DNA of 64,000 bases from positions 248,001 through 312,000 of the forward strand of contig NZ_JXCF01000007.1 in the NCBI RefSeq assembly GCF_000875895.1. The letters are read 5' to 3'. Positions within the stretch are counted from its first letter, which is position 1, and every line of letters starts with the position of its first letter. The position numbers and the translations under genes were made by a program. The stretch comes from Staphylococcus gallinarum. Its GTDB lineage: Bacteria > Bacillota > Bacilli > Staphylococcales > Staphylococcaceae. The notes beneath the pieces were generated by a model. It was not told the DNA's origin. It searched no databases and saw only the letters and a program-made list of their open reading frames with translations. Of this stretch, positions 43,295-53,222 are shown piece after piece.

Positions 43295-43471
43295 ATGTCT
43301 AAAACAGTAGTCAAAAATAACGAATCACTTGAAGATGCTTTACGTCGTTTCAAACGCTCAGTTTCTAAAAGCGGTACGATTCAAGAAGTACGTAAACGTG
43401 AATTTTACGAAAAACCAAGCGTAAAACGTAAAAAGAAATCAGAAGCTGCACGTAAACGTAAATTCAAATAA
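43295..43471 (+). CDS. rpsU: 30S ribosomal protein S21
   Basis: Small basic protein of 58 residues that helps initiation on the 30S subunit. The sequence [20 protein letters not shown] and the Lys/Arg-rich C-terminus are standard. The ATG at 43295 follows TTGGAGGGAGGG. A terminator follows, and the yqeY gene that follows rpsU in Bacillus is absent. Confidence 0.97.
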   Translation: MSKTVVKNNESLEDALRRFKRSVSKSGTIQEVRKREFYEKPSVKRKKKSEAARKRKFK

Positions 43472-43516
43472 TTAATTGTTTCGTTGACTCCCTCAACACC
43501 AACATTAATTATAAAC

Positions 43517-43550
43517 AAAGCCTTAGCTGATAATTCAGCTAAGGCTTTTT
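43517..43550 (+). terminator. Strong terminator after rpsU
   Basis: A perfect 14-bp stem: AAAGCCTTAGCTGA (43517-43530) with TCAGCTAAGGCTTT (43535-43548), loop TAAT, then TT. The following 43551-43776 is AT-rich, with two TATAAT boxes (43725-43730 and 43748-43753) that may drive nfeD. Confidence 0.93.
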
Positions 43551-43776
43551 AATTTGTAGAAATAAATATGCCATGCAATATAAAACGATTGTTTTAATTT
43601 GTAAAAAATGATAGAAATACTAGCAATGTAATCAATTTTCAAAATAAATAGGCAATTTTATAATTCTAATATCACTTAAATATTAGAGAAAATAAAATAA
43701 AACTAAATATTATGATACTATCCCTATAATCACATAATAATTTCATGTATAATTAAGAGGAGAGCGAGGTGATAGA

Positions 43777-44487
43777 GTGTTGTCTTCGAGTAGTTTACAT
43801 ACTAACTTTTTAACAGCTTTTGCTGGAAATGGTAATTGGATGAATCATTTGGCAGATTGGATAGTTAATCCAGTGATTGCACTTATTTTGACGTGTATCA
43901 TTTTTATGGGTTTTCTATATCAACTGTATTCTAAACGGATTAACTTAATAGGTATATTAGCTACTTTAGCTTTACTTATCTTCTTTTTAGGTTTTTTCAT
44001 AAAAGGAGATGTGAATTTCTATTCCGTTATATTGTTTGGAATTGGCGTACTATTTGTAATCATTGAGTTGTTCGTTGTAGGTGCAATTATAGGTATTATT
44101 GGTATAACGCTTATTGTCTTAAGTATTGTCACATTAGGTGATAATTTAATTTTTATGATTGCAAATGTTGTTGTTGCACTTATATTATCAATCATTGAAT
44201 GGGTGGTACTTGTGAAAATATTCAAACGAAATATTCCATTTTTAGAAAAAGTTGTATTGAAAGATTCTACAAATGCAGAGGCTGGGTACACTTCACACGA
44301 AGATCGCTCTTATTTAGTTGGCCAAACTGCGACTACGTCAACTGATTTAAGACCAGCAGGTATTATTACATACAATAATGAACGTATTGATGCAGTTTCT
44401 GACGGATCATTTATTTTACGAAATAAGCAGGTCAAGATATTGGAAGTTGAAGGTACGCGTGTTGTTGTAAGAGAAATTGAATCATAA
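43777..44487 (+). CDS. NfeD family membrane protein
   Basis: Protein of 236 residues. Four to five hydrophobic segments lie between about residues 22 and 150, followed by a soluble C-terminal OB-fold domain (VGQTATTSTDLRPAGIITYNNERIDAVSDG) typical of NfeD. The N-terminal ClpP-like protease domain of long NfeD proteins is missing, so this is the short form. It is paired with floA, as expected for NfeD-flotillin partners in membrane microdomains. The start may be GTG 43777 or TTG 43780; GAGGTGAT spacing slightly favours the latter. Confidence 0.85.
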   Translation: MLSSSSLHTNFLTAFAGNGNWMNHLADWIVNPVIALILTCIIFMGFLYQLYSKRINLIGILATLALLIFFLGFFIKGDVNFYSVILFGIGVLFVIIELFVVGAIIGIIGITLIVLSIVTLGDNLIFMIANVVVALILSIIEWVVLVKIFKRNIPFLEKVVLKDSTNAEAGYTSHEDRSYLVGQTATTSTDLRPAGIITYNNERIDAVSDGSFILRNKQVKILEVEGTRVVVREIES

Positions 44488-44499
44488 AGGAGAGAAACC

Positions 44500-45483
44500 A
44501 TGATCGGATTATTAATTATTGCAGTCATAGTTATAATTGCTTTACTGTTATTATTCTCATTTGTTCCGGTTGGACTATGGATTTCAGCTATAGCCGCAGG
44601 AGTTAAAGTAGGAATCGGCACACTTGTCGGTATGAGATTACGAAGAGTATCACCAAGAAAGGTTATTGCACCATTAATTAAGGCGCATAAAGCTGGATTA
44701 CAATTAACTACGAATCAACTTGAATCACACTATTTAGCTGGTGGTAATGTTGATAGAGTAGTAGATGCAAACATAGCAGCACAAAGAGCAGATATCAATT
44801 TACCATTTGAACGTGGTGCGGCAATCGATTTAGCTGGTAGAGATGTGCTTGAAGCAGTACAAATGTCAGTAAATCCAAAGGTAATTGAAACTCCATTTAT
44901 TGCCGGTGTTGCTATGAATGGTATCGAAGTTAAGGCCAAAGCACGTATTACAGTTCGCGCTAACATTGCACGACTTGTCGGTGGTGCTGGTGAAGAAACA
45001 ATTATTGCCCGTGTTGGTGAAGGTATAGTGTCGACTATTGGTTCAAGTGAACACCATACACAAGTGCTTGAAAATCCTGATAACATTTCTAAAACTGTAT
45101 TAAGTAAAGGTTTGGATTCTGGTACAGCATTTGAAATCTTATCTATCGATATTGCAGATGTAGATATCAGTAAGAACATTGGTGCAGATTTACAAACAGA
45201 ACAAGCATTAGCAGATAAAAATATTGCTCAAGCTAAAGCAGAAGAACGTCGTGCCATGGCGGTTGCACAAGAGCAAGAAATGAAAGCTAAAGTACAAGAA
45301 ATGCGTTCTAAAGTTGTTGAAGCTGAAGCTGAGGTACCACTAGCAATGGCAGAAGCCTTACGTGAAGGTAATTTAGGTGTCAGAGATTACTATAATCTAA
45401 AAAATATTGAAGCAGATACTGGCATGAGAAATTCAATTAATAAACGAACAAATCAAGAAGATGACGAATCACCGGATAAATAA
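44500..45483 (+). CDS. floA: Flotillin-like protein FloA
   Basis: Membrane-microdomain scaffold of 327 residues. An N-terminal hydrophobic hairpin (residues 2-50) anchors it to the inner face. The SPFH domain follows with [20 protein letters not shown] near residue 99. The C-terminal part has the EA-rich coiled coil ([20 protein letters not shown], from about residue 244). AAAGGAGAG precedes the ATG. In S. aureus FloA organises lipid rafts and helps assembly of membrane complexes. Confidence 0.95.
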   Translation: MIGLLIIAVIVIIALLLLFSFVPVGLWISAIAAGVKVGIGTLVGMRLRRVSPRKVIAPLIKAHKAGLQLTTNQLESHYLAGGNVDRVVDANIAAQRADINLPFERGAAIDLAGRDVLEAVQMSVNPKVIETPFIAGVAMNGIEVKAKARITVRANIARLVGGAGEETIIARVGEGIVSTIGSSEHHTQVLENPDNISKTVLSKGLDSGTAFEILSIDIADVDISKNIGADLQTEQALADKNIAQAKAEERRAMAVAQEQEMKAKVQEMRSKVVEAEAEVPLAMAEALREGNLGVRDYYNLKNIEADTGMRNSINKRTNQEDDESPDK

Positions 45484-45498
45484 TTTAGGGGTGGTTAA

Positions 45499-46155
45499 AT
45501 GAGTATAGGTATTATCATTTTTGTTATTTCCGTTATTGTTACGATTATTAGTGCTATTAATGACAATAGTCATAAGGAAAGACAAAAGCAACAAAGACCA
45601 ACCCATGGCCAACCACAAACCAAAAATGGACAACCGCAAAAGCGTGGTTTCCTTGAAGAGGTTGGAAAGGCCTTTAAAGAAATTGAAAAACAATTGAATG
45701 AAGAGCCGACGACAACAGGGCCTAGACCTCAACCTTCAAAACCATCGGAACCAAGTTCGGAAAAAATGGAAACACCACAACCAACAAGACCAACTACAGT
45801 ATCATCTAATGAACAAAGTGAAACGGAAGCCGAGAAAGAGAAACGTACACAAAATCAAAAAGATGAACAGTTAAGAAAAGAATTAGAACAAACACTAATG
45901 GGTGATTTACAAGATGTTAAATCTGAATTAGATCGTGAGAATGAAAAGAAATTGCAGCGAACAGAACGTAAAGCACGCGCTATTATTGCTGATAAAAATT
46001 TATCTGAGCGAACAAAACGTTATCGCTTGAAGCAGTTGATTTACTCTCATAAAATGCAAAGTTCTAATGTAAATGGTCAATTTCGATTTGATAACGATGA
46101 AGTGGTAAATGGAATTATATGGTCAGAAATATTAGAAAAACCTAAACAATTATAA
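45499..46155 (+). CDS. Membrane-anchored protein of the floA operon, function unknown
   Basis: Protein of 218 residues. One N-terminal membrane segment (about residues 2-20, GIIIFVISVIVTIISAI) precedes a low-complexity Gln/Pro/Thr/Glu-rich stretch (about 27-120). A charged, probably helical C-terminal part follows (KKLQRTERKARAIIADKN and on). I do not recognise a domain. It starts 15 bases after floA with AGGGGTGG upstream and is closed by a terminator, so it is the third gene of an nfeD-floA unit and may act with them. Confidence 0.85.
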   Translation: MSIGIIIFVISVIVTIISAINDNSHKERQKQQRPTHGQPQTKNGQPQKRGFLEEVGKAFKEIEKQLNEEPTTTGPRPQPSKPSEPSSEKMETPQPTRPTTVSSNEQSETEAEKEKRTQNQKDEQLRKELEQTLMGDLQDVKSELDRENEKKLQRTERKARAIIADKNLSERTKRYRLKQLIYSHKMQSSNVNGQFRFDNDEVVNGIIWSEILEKPKQL

Positions 46156-46191
46156 GTAAGTATAAGCTAGGAAATCAATCTTAAATTATAT

Positions 46192-46240
46192 AGCCCTTAA
46201 ATGTAGTTTTAGACTTCATTTGAGGGCTTCTTTATCTTTA
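46192..46240 (+). terminator. Terminator after the floA operon
   Basis: AGCCCTTAAATG (46192-46203) pairs with CATTTGAGGGCT (46217-46228), 12 bp with one wobble, followed by TCTTTATCTTT. Confidence 0.85.
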
Positions 46241-46791
46241 AATTCAAGGTGAATTAGTATAAAAAATCAATAAATAAACTAACTAACGATAATCAGGCGA
46301 GATTTAAGCGAATTATGTTATTAAGAAATTATACTTGTAGTGAAAATATTGGTCTACATTAATACGTTTAAATAGATTAGTAAAAAACAACCTAAAGTAC
46401 ATTTGAAATGGCTAGCTGGTACTTAACAACAAGTGTTATTGACCTATGTTTACAAGTCGTTAAATTAATTATTGTTAAGTGATACAATGCATTTTATTAA
46501 TGCTAATTATTAAAGCAAAATAAGTTGTTTTATATTTTATGATACCGTTGATACTGTAATATTAAATTAAATTTGTTAATATAACGTAAAGTTTCATACA
46601 AAGGTAAGCAATTTAAATCGCTTTGAAATGATATAAAGATAATTCATGATATAATTGAAATGTAATAATTAGGTTGAATAGATAGCTATATTACAATAGT
46701 TAAGATGATTTTTTGAAAAATTATTTTTGTATCTTAAAATCTAATAAGATAAAATAAGTGTAAACGACAATGTTTGAAAAGGAGCAACTAT
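46241..46791 (+). other. Long AT-rich intergenic region upstream of phoH
   Basis: About 550 bases without a supported gene. Promoter-like elements are TTGACC (46439-46444) with TAAATT (46461-46466) at 16 bases, an extended -10 TGA-TACAAT (46480-46488), and another extended -10 TGA-TATAAT (46647-46655). The last would give a leader of about 130 bases before phoH. No known RNA motif was recognised. Confidence 0.45.
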
Positions 46792-47739
46792 ATGCCTGGA
46801 ATTATTCAAATTGATGACATCAATGAAGCACAAGCACTCATTGGTAATAATGATGAACACCTTAAAGCAATTGAGGAAGGATTTGATGTCATTGTACATG
46901 CTCGAGGACAAGAAATTGCTGTGAGAGGTACACAAATTGAGCATGTAGAACAAGCTGAATCAGTACTAATTAATTTATTGAAAGTCATACAACAAGGTGT
47001 TTCAATTTCTTTGAAAGATGTCGAAGCAGCAATTAAAATGGCTAAAAAGGGTACGATTCAATACTTACTTGATTTATATGATGATGAAATTACTAAAGAT
47101 GCATTCGGCAAGACAATTAGAGCCAAAACGATGGGGCAACGTCTATATGTTAATGCAATGCATCATAATGATTTAGTATTCGGTGTAGGACCAGCCGGAA
47201 CAGGTAAAACATTTTTAGCAGTAGTTTATGCTGCTAAACAGTTAAGAAAAGGTAATGTGAAACGTATTGTTTTAACTAGACCTGCAGTTGAAGCAGGTGA
47301 ATCTCTAGGTTTCTTACCAGGAGATTTAAAGGAGAAAGTCGATCCATACTTAAGACCATTATACGATGGCTTGAATACAGTACTTGGTAGAGAACAAACT
47401 GCAAGATTTATTGATAGAGGAATAATTGAAATTGCACCATTAGCATATATGCGAGGTCGTACATTGGATGATGCTTTCGTTATTTTAGATGAAGCACAAA
47501 ACACGACACACGCACAGATGAAAATGTTTTTAACACGATTAGGATTCGGTTCGAAGATGGTAGTTACGGGAGATCATACACAAATCGACTTACCAAAAGG
47601 TGTTAAAAGTGGCTTGAAAGAAGCGATTAATAAGTTAAAAGATGTTAAAGGTTTAAGTATTCATCATTTAGATCAAAGTGATGTTGTACGTCACCCACTT
47701 GTCAGTAAAATTATTGATAAATACGAAGGAGATGAATAA
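46792..47739 (+). CDS. PhoH family ATPase
   Basis: Cytoplasmic P-loop protein of 315 residues (YqfB/PhoH-like), widely found beside ybeY and probably linked to RNA metabolism. A short N-terminal KH-like region precedes Walker A GVGPAGTGKTFLAVV near residue 130 and Walker B FVILDEAQNTT near residue 231. The ATG at 46792 follows AAAAGGAGC; earlier in-frame codons lack a site. The Bacillus HD-domain gene normally between phoH and ybeY is absent here. Confidence 0.93.
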   Translation: MPGIIQIDDINEAQALIGNNDEHLKAIEEGFDVIVHARGQEIAVRGTQIEHVEQAESVLINLLKVIQQGVSISLKDVEAAIKMAKKGTIQYLLDLYDDEITKDAFGKTIRAKTMGQRLYVNAMHHNDLVFGVGPAGTGKTFLAVVYAAKQLRKGNVKRIVLTRPAVEAGESLGFLPGDLKEKVDPYLRPLYDGLNTVLGREQTARFIDRGIIEIAPLAYMRGRTLDDAFVILDEAQNTTHAQMKMFLTRLGFGSKMVVTGDHTQIDLPKGVKSGLKEAINKLKDVKGLSIHHLDQSDVVRHPLVSKIIDKYEGDE

Positions 47740-48201
47740 ATGTTTACGATTGATTTTAATGATCATACAGACTTAGTTAAAGATGAATGGTATGAGCAAA
47801 TTGATAAATTGCTTACATTTGCAAAAGAGCAGGAACAAATTGAAGGTGAAGCTGAATTATCAGTTACATTTGTAGATAAAGATGAAATACAAGAAATTAA
47901 TAAAACATATCGAGATAAAGATAAAGTTACAGATGTAATTTCATTTGCTTTAGAAGAAGATGAACCAGAAATAACGGGTCTTGATATGCCACGTGTATTA
48001 GGAGATATTATTATCTGTACTGATGTTGCAAATGAACAAGCGGAAAGCTATGGTCACTCATTCGAAAGAGAACTAGGCTTTTTAGCATTACATGGATTCT
48101 TACATTTATTAGGATATGATCATATGAATGAAACAGATGAGCAAGAGATGTTCGGAAGACAAGATCAAATACTTAATGCCTATGGATTAACAAGAGATTA
48201 A
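47740..48201 (+). CDS. ybeY: Endoribonuclease YbeY
   Basis: Zinc-dependent single-strand RNase of 153 residues involved in 16S rRNA 3'-end maturation and ribosome quality control. The three zinc ligands are in [12 protein letters not shown] near residue 118. It begins immediately after the phoH stop with GAAGGAGATG upstream. Confidence 0.96.
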   Translation: MFTIDFNDHTDLVKDEWYEQIDKLLTFAKEQEQIEGEAELSVTFVDKDEIQEINKTYRDKDKVTDVISFALEEDEPEITGLDMPRVLGDIIICTDVANEQAESYGHSFERELGFLALHGFLHLLGYDHMNETDEQEMFGRQDQILNAYGLTRD

Positions 48202-48205
48202 TTGT

Positions 48206-48541
48206 ATGAAAAGGTTTAAATACGCTTTTCAAGGTATGATGATACTATTCAAAAAAGATTCCAAGTTCTTAATGCATGTGTTAGTAGGTATTGTCACAAT
48301 TATTTGTGGATGGTTCTTTCAGATATCTACACTAGATTGGCTGATGATTGTTATTGCAATTGGACTGGTACTTGCTTTTGAAGCAATCAATACAGCAGTT
48401 GAATATGTTGTAGATTTAGTAACTACTGAATATGATCCGTTAGCTAAACATGCAAAGGATGTCGCTGCATTTAGTGTGATGTTAGCATCCATTGTAGCAT
48501 TAGTAATAGGTTTAGTTGTTTTTCTACCTTATTTGTTCTGA
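48206..48541 (+). CDS. dgkA: Undecaprenol kinase (DgkA family)
   Basis: Membrane enzyme of 111 residues with three hydrophobic helices (about residues 25-45, 47-65 and 90-110). The active-site motif EAINTAVEYVVDLV is near residue 61. In Gram-positive bacteria this family phosphorylates undecaprenol to recycle the cell-wall lipid carrier rather than diacylglycerol. There is no good ribosome binding site, so translation is probably coupled to ybeY four bases upstream. Confidence 0.9.
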   Translation: MKRFKYAFQGMMILFKKDSKFLMHVLVGIVTIICGWFFQISTLDWLMIVIAIGLVLAFEAINTAVEYVVDLVTTEYDPLAKHAKDVAAFSVMLASIVALVIGLVVFLPYLF

Positions 48542-48632
48542 AAGTAGTGCAATTCTATAAAAATTGTTTATACTTAGAGAGCATACGTTTTATCTATCAA
48601 AACAATTGTAGTTGAATAGGGGAGAACATAAA

Positions 48633-49037
48633 ATGGCATATCAACCACATTATTTTACAGAAGTTAGAGAAGCACAATCGAGAGCTTATGTACCATATAG
48701 TAAGTTTAAGGTAGGCGCATTTTTAAAAACCAAAGACGGACAGTCTTTTTACGGAGCCAATGTAGAAAATGCAGCGTATCCTATGACAATTTGTGCAGAA
48801 AGATCAAGTTTAGTATCAGCAATTTCACAAGGATATCGACCTGGTGATTTTGAGTCGATAACAATTACAGTAGATGCAGATGAACCATCCTCGCCATGTG
48901 GTGCTTGTCGACAAGTGTTGAAGGAACTATGTGATGATGACATGCCAGTGTATATGACGAATCAAACTGGTAAAGTGATAGAATCAACTGTGGAACAATT
49001 ATTACCCTTAGGGTTTTCTGGAAAGGATTTAAATTAA
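48633..49037 (+). CDS. cdd: Cytidine deaminase
   Basis: Pyrimidine salvage enzyme of 134 residues converting cytidine to uridine. The zinc and catalytic motifs are [15 protein letters not shown] near residue 43 and [12 protein letters not shown] near residue 87. The ATG at 48633 follows TAGGGGAGAA. The stop shares one base with era. Confidence 0.96.
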   Translation: MAYQPHYFTEVREAQSRAYVPYSKFKVGAFLKTKDGQSFYGANVENAAYPMTICAERSSLVSAISQGYRPGDFESITITVDADEPSSPCGACRQVLKELCDDDMPVYMTNQTGKVIESTVEQLLPLGFSGKDLN

Positions 49038-49936
49038 TGGCAGAACATAAATCAGGTTTTATATCAATAATTGGGAGACCAAATGTAGGCAAATCTACCT
49101 TTGTAAACCGTGTAATCGGACACAAAATTGCAATTATGTCTGACAAAGCACAAACGACAAGAAATAAAATTCAAGGTGTTATGACTCAAGATGACGCGCA
49201 AATCATCTTCTTAGATACGCCAGGGATTCATAAACCAAAGCATAAATTAGGAGATTATATGATGAGTGTAGCCAAAAACACACTATCTGAAATTGATGCA
49301 ATTATGTTTATGGTTAACGTTAATGAGGATATTGGTCGCGGTGATGAGTATATCATGGATATGCTAAAATCTATCAAAACGCCAGTGTTTTTAGTGTTAA
49401 ATAAGATTGATTTAGTACATCCAGATCAATTAATGCCAAGAATTGAACAATATAAACAATATATGGATTTTACTGAAATTGTCCCGATTTCAGCTTTAGA
49501 AGGTCTAAATGTTGAGCACTTCTTAGACGTATTGAAGTCTTATTTGCCAGCTGGACCAAAATATTATCCAGATGATCAAATTTCGGATCATCCTGAACAA
49601 TTCGTAGTCGGAGAATTAATTCGTGAGAAGATTTTACATTTAACTAGTGAAGAAATTCCTCATGCAATCGGGGTGAATGTTGATCGAATGATAAAAGAAG
49701 ATGAGGATCGAGTTAGAATCGAAGCGACTATTTATGTGGAACGTGATTCTCAAAAAGGTATTGTAATTGGTAAAGGCGGTAAGAAATTAAAAGAAGTAGG
49801 TAAACGTGCGCGACAAGATATTGAAAGATTACTCGGATCTAAAGTTTATTTAGAATTATGGGTTAAGGTCCAAAAAGATTGGCGCAATAAGGTGAACTTT
49901 ATACGACAAATGGGCTATCTAGAAGATCAAGATTAA
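49037..49936 (+). CDS. era: GTPase Era
   Basis: Essential GTPase of 299 residues for 30S subunit assembly. G1 [12 protein letters not shown] at residues 12-23, G3 DTPGIHKP near 60, G4 NKIDLV near 122. The C-terminal KH domain holds [16 protein letters not shown] near residue 236. It overlaps cdd by one base. Confidence 0.97.
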   Translation: MAEHKSGFISIIGRPNVGKSTFVNRVIGHKIAIMSDKAQTTRNKIQGVMTQDDAQIIFLDTPGIHKPKHKLGDYMMSVAKNTLSEIDAIMFMVNVNEDIGRGDEYIMDMLKSIKTPVFLVLNKIDLVHPDQLMPRIEQYKQYMDFTEIVPISALEGLNVEHFLDVLKSYLPAGPKYYPDDQISDHPEQFVVGELIREKILHLTSEEIPHAIGVNVDRMIKEDEDRVRIEATIYVERDSQKGIVIGKGGKKLKEVGKRARQDIERLLGSKVYLELWVKVQKDWRNKVNFIRQMGYLEDQD

Positions 49937-49958
49937 ATTTGAGAGTCGGTGAGCTGCG

Positions 49959-50717
49959 ATGTTACTCAAACAAAAAGGCATAATAATAAAGGCAGTGGAT
50001 TATGGCGAATCCGATAAAATTATAACCATTTTAAATGAGCACGGTGCCAAGGTTCCATTGATGGTTAGAAAAGCAAAAAAGAGTAGAAGTGGACTACAAG
50101 CTAATACACAATTATTTGTGTACGGCTTGTTTATTTATTCTAAATGGAAAGGTATGGGTACATTAAGTACGGTTGACGTTATAGAACAAAACTATCATTT
50201 GAGGTTAGATATTTATGAAAGTAGCTTTGCTAGTTTATGTACCGAAGTCATCGATCGTTCCTTTGAATATGAAGAAGTTTCACAATATAGTTATGATTTG
50301 TTGCACTTTGTTTTAGAAAAGATTAAAGCAGGTGTATCTGCGCAATTAATGTCAGTTATTGTTTTATTAAAATACATGAGAAAGTTTGGATTTAATGCGA
50401 TTTTTGACCGATGTGTAGTAACGAATGACCCAGACCAATCTAAATTAGTTGCATATAGTTTCAAATTTGATGGCGCGATATCAAATACTGTTATTGATCG
50501 TGATCCTCATGCTTTACAGGTATCTAATAAAACATTGTATTTATTGGATATTTTACAGAAATTACCATTTAAACAAATGAGTTCGTTAAGTATTCATGCT
50601 GAGGTAGTTGATGAAATGTCGACACTTGTCATACTACTGTATAAAGAATATGCAGGAATGTATTTTAAAAGTCAAAAATTAATCAACCAATTACATAGAT
50701 TAGATCATCTATCATAA
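49959..50717 (+). CDS. recO: DNA repair protein RecO
   Basis: RecFOR-pathway mediator that loads RecA on SSB-coated DNA; 252 residues. The N-terminal OB fold ([20 protein letters not shown]) and the C-terminal helical domain are present; the zinc cysteines of some RecO proteins are not conserved here. GGTGAG lies upstream of the ATG. It is the last gene of the phoH unit and converges on glyS. Confidence 0.94.
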   Translation: MLLKQKGIIIKAVDYGESDKIITILNEHGAKVPLMVRKAKKSRSGLQANTQLFVYGLFIYSKWKGMGTLSTVDVIEQNYHLRLDIYESSFASLCTEVIDRSFEYEEVSQYSYDLLHFVLEKIKAGVSAQLMSVIVLLKYMRKFGFNAIFDRCVVTNDPDQSKLVAYSFKFDGAISNTVIDRDPHALQVSNKTLYLLDILQKLPFKQMSSLSIHAEVVDEMSTLVILLYKEYAGMYFKSQKLINQLHRLDHLS

Positions 50718-50787
50718 TATACGGGTATTAATTACATTTGTAGCTACAGAATATGATTAAACTTTTTAAAATAAATAGTAATATAAA

Positions 50788-50826
50788 AACCGGTTAGTTA
50801 CTGATAAGTTCAGCAACCAGCCGGTT
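50788..50826. terminator. Bidirectional terminator between recO and glyS
   Basis: AACCGG (50788-50793) and CCGGTT (50821-50826) close a longer imperfect stem (TTAGTTACTG with CAGCAACCAG). T-rich sequence lies after it on both strands. Confidence 0.85.
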
Positions 50827-50845
50827 ATTTATTATATTAAATTAA

Positions 50846-52237
50846 CTAAAATTTTGTTTTTTCAGCTAAGAAAGCTTCTAATTCAGAAATTGGCATACGT
50901 ACTTGTTCCATTGTATCACGGTCACGTACTGTAACTTGTTGATCTTCTAAAGAATCGAAATCAAATGTTATACAATATGGTGTACCGATTTCATCTTGTC
51001 TACGGTAACGTTTACCGATAGATTGAGATTCATCAAAGTCAATTGAGAAAGTAGCACTTAAATTCTCGAATACTTTAATTGCTTCGCCTGATAATTTTTT
51101 ACTTAATGGTAAAACTGCAGCTTTATAAGGTGCTAAAGCAGGGTGGAAACGTAATACTGTTCTTGCATCTTTACTTCCTTCTACACCTTCTTCTTCATAT
51201 GCATCACATAAGAAAGCAAGTGTAACACGGTCAGCACCTAATGAAGGCTCGATACAGTATGGAATATATTTTTCGCCAGTTTCTTGATCGTGATATTGGA
51301 AATCTTCACCAGAATGTTCGCTATGTTTTTTCAAGTCGAAATCTGTACGGCTAGCGATACCCCATAGTTCACCCCAACCAAATGGGAAGCGATATTCGAT
51401 ATCTGTTGTTGCATTTGAATAGTGTGATAACTCATCTTCATCATGGTCACGTAAACGTGTATTTGCTTCACTTAATTTTAAATCTTTTAACCATTGGCTT
51501 GCGAATGTCTTCCAATAATTTTGCCATTCAATTTCTTCACCTGGTTTACAGAAGAATTCTAATTCCATTTGTTCGAATTCACGAGTTCTGAAGATGAAGT
51601 TACCTGGAGTGATTTCATTTCTAAATGATTTACCAATTTGTCCGATACCGAATGGTAGTTTTTTACGCATCGTACGTTGCACATTCTTATAGTTAACAAA
51701 GATACCTTGTGCTGTTTCAGGACGTAAAAATATTTCATTAGTTGAATCTTCAGTAACACCTTGGAAAGTCTTGAACATTAAATTGAATTGACGGATATCA
51801 GTCCAGTTTGCAGTACCACTGACTGGACAAACAATACCTTCTTCATCAATTATACGTTTCATTTCATCGAAGCTTAAACCATCAGCAACAAAGTTTTCGT
51901 CACCTTTTTCATTAGCCATATAATCTTCGATGATTTTATCTGCACGGTAACGGATTTTACTGTCTTTGTTATCAATCATTGGGTCATTAAAGTTACCCAA
52001 GTGACCTGAAGCTTCCCATGTTTTTGGATTCATAAGAATAGCAGCATCAATACCAACATTATATGGTGATTGAGTAATAAACTTTTGCCACCATGCTTTT
52101 TTCACATTATTTTTTAATTCGACACCTAGTGGACCGTAATCCCATGTGTTTGATAATCCACCATAAATGTCACTACCTGGAAAAACGAAACCTCTATGCT
52201 TCGCTAGTTGTACAATTGTTTCCATATCTTTTGCCAT
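50846..52237 (-). CDS. glyS: Glycyl-tRNA synthetase (alpha2 type)
   Basis: Class II synthetase of 463 residues, the single-chain dimeric type used by staphylococci, not the GlyQ/GlyS heterotetramer. It shows [21 protein letters not shown] near residue 15, [10 protein letters not shown] near 152, the motif 2 region [14 protein letters not shown] near 198 and the C-terminal anticodon-binding domain. The ATG follows AAAGGAG on the minus strand. Expression is controlled by the Gly T-box upstream. Confidence 0.97.
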   Translation of the reverse strand: MAKDMETIVQLAKHRGFVFPGSDIYGGLSNTWDYGPLGVELKNNVKKAWWQKFITQSPYNVGIDAAILMNPKTWEASGHLGNFNDPMIDNKDSKIRYRADKIIEDYMANEKGDENFVADGLSFDEMKRIIDEEGIVCPVSGTANWTDIRQFNLMFKTFQGVTEDSTNEIFLRPETAQGIFVNYKNVQRTMRKKLPFGIGQIGKSFRNEITPGNFIFRTREFEQMELEFFCKPGEEIEWQNYWKTFASQWLKDLKLSEANTRLRDHDEDELSHYSNATTDIEYRFPFGWGELWGIASRTDFDLKKHSEHSGEDFQYHDQETGEKYIPYCIEPSLGADRVTLAFLCDAYEEEGVEGSKDARTVLRFHPALAPYKAAVLPLSKKLSGEAIKVFENLSATFSIDFDESQSIGKRYRRQDEIGTPYCITFDFDSLEDQQVTVRDRDTMEQVRMPISELEAFLAEKTKF

Positions 52238-52263
52238 TTACAAAATACACTCCTTTTTTACAT

Positions 52264-52478
52264 AAAAACGCCCCAAGACAAAGAAATAAGCCTACAGCTT
52301 AAATCCTTATCTTGGGACGAGTTAATCACTTTTAATCACATTAAAATAAATGTGTTCTTATACTAGATAATTGTTAACCCGCGGTTCCACCCAAATTAGT
52401 GTGTACACTCGCTTTTAACTATAATTTAATTGTAGCCATTAATCATTGTTAAGCTCTCACTATCCTTAACTCGCTTTA
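52264..52478 (-). promoter_or_regulatory. T-box riboswitch controlling glyS (Gly specifier)
   Basis: On the minus strand the core GGGTGGAACCGCGG is at 52392-52379. A terminator stem (CGTCCCAAG, 52319-52311, with CTTGGGGCG, 52277-52269) is followed by a U-run just before glyS. In stem I, AATGGCTAC puts a GGC glycine codon at 52437-52435. S. aureus glyS is known to carry such a riboswitch. The boundary at the promoter side is inferred. Confidence 0.9.
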
Positions 52479-52484
52479 AATATA

Positions 52485-52513
52485 ATTTTAATGTATTGCA
52501 TGTTTATAAGCAA
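52485..52513 (-). promoter_or_regulatory. Promoter for the glyS T-box transcript
   Basis: On the minus strand TTGCTT (52513-52508), a 17-base spacer, TAAAAT (52490-52485). Confidence 0.6.
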
Positions 52514-52527
52514 GTAAATAGATGTAT

Positions 52528-52556
52528 TTGTAGCAATTAATAATAGTATGTATAAT
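52528..52556 (+). promoter_or_regulatory. Promoter for ccpN
   Basis: TTGTAG (52528-52533), a 17-base spacer, TATAAT (52551-52556). It is back to back with the glyS promoter, whose -35 lies 15 bases away. Confidence 0.7.
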
Positions 52557-52586
52557 TAAGGAGAATGAATAAAGGGGTGAAGACCT

Positions 52587-53210
52587 ATAGAACTGAGTAA
52601 GAGACAACAACAAATTGTTGAAATAGTGAAAAGTAACGGTCCAATTACAGGGGAGCATATCGCAGAGAGATTAAATTTAACAAGGGCAACTTTAAGACCT
52701 GACTTAGCTATATTAACAATGTCAGGAATCTTGGAAGCTAGACCAAGAGTAGGTTATTATTATTCTGGTAAACCAAAAAATAAATTAATTGCTGACGAAT
52801 TAAAGCAATATATTGTAAAAGATTATGCATCTCATCCAGTAGTAGTGAAAAATGAGATGTCTATATATGATGCCATTTGTACTCTTTTTCTAGAAGATGT
52901 GAGTACATTATTTGTTATTAATAAAAATGGAGATTTCATAGGTGTATGTTCAAGAAAGGATCTACTTAGAGCATCTATGATAGGTGAAGATATTCATACT
53001 ATGCCTGTAGATATTATCATGACACGTATGCCGAACCTTCATTTTGTATTAGAAGATGAACGTGTCATCCATGCAGCTAACTTAATGATTGAGAAGGAAA
53101 TTGATTCTTTACCAATCGTAATGAAAAAAGATAACGGTAAATATGAAGTAAAAGGTAGAATTTCAAAAACAACTATAAATAAAATATTTGTATCATTATT
53201 TAATGAATAG
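52587..53210 (+). CDS. ccpN: CcpN-type transcriptional regulator (HTH plus two CBS domains), AUA start
   Basis: Repressor of 207 residues that in Bacillus shuts off gluconeogenic genes (gapB, pckA) during glycolysis. An N-terminal helix-turn-helix (ELSKRQQQIVEIVKSNG, then LTRATLRPDLAIL) is followed by two CBS domains. No ATG, GTG or TTG precedes the conserved N-terminus: the frame is open only from 52581, after a TGA at 52578. The strong site AAAGGGGTGA (52571-52580) is six bases from ATA at 52587, which I take as the start. A GTG at 52626 would cut off the first helix. It is followed by ppsR as in Bacillus. Confidence 0.85.
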   Translation: MELSKRQQQIVEIVKSNGPITGEHIAERLNLTRATLRPDLAILTMSGILEARPRVGYYYSGKPKNKLIADELKQYIVKDYASHPVVVKNEMSIYDAICTLFLEDVSTLFVINKNGDFIGVCSRKDLLRASMIGEDIHTMPVDIIMTRMPNLHFVLEDERVIHAANLMIEKEIDSLPIVMKKDNGKYEVKGRISKTTINKIFVSLFNE

Positions 53211-53222
53211 GTGGTAGTAATC

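Noticed and set aside
43551..43776. Search for yqeY (GatB/YqeY) after rpsU as in Bacillus
   Set aside because: No open frame or fragment of it is present; the gap contains only AT-rich DNA and promoter-like boxes.
44730..45179. Minus-strand open frame inside floA
   Set aside because: Antisense shadow with biased composition and no start signals.
52626..52628. GTG as the start of ccpN
   Set aside because: It would delete the first part of the helix-turn-helix and has no ribosome binding site; the good site is 46 bases upstream beside ATA 52587.
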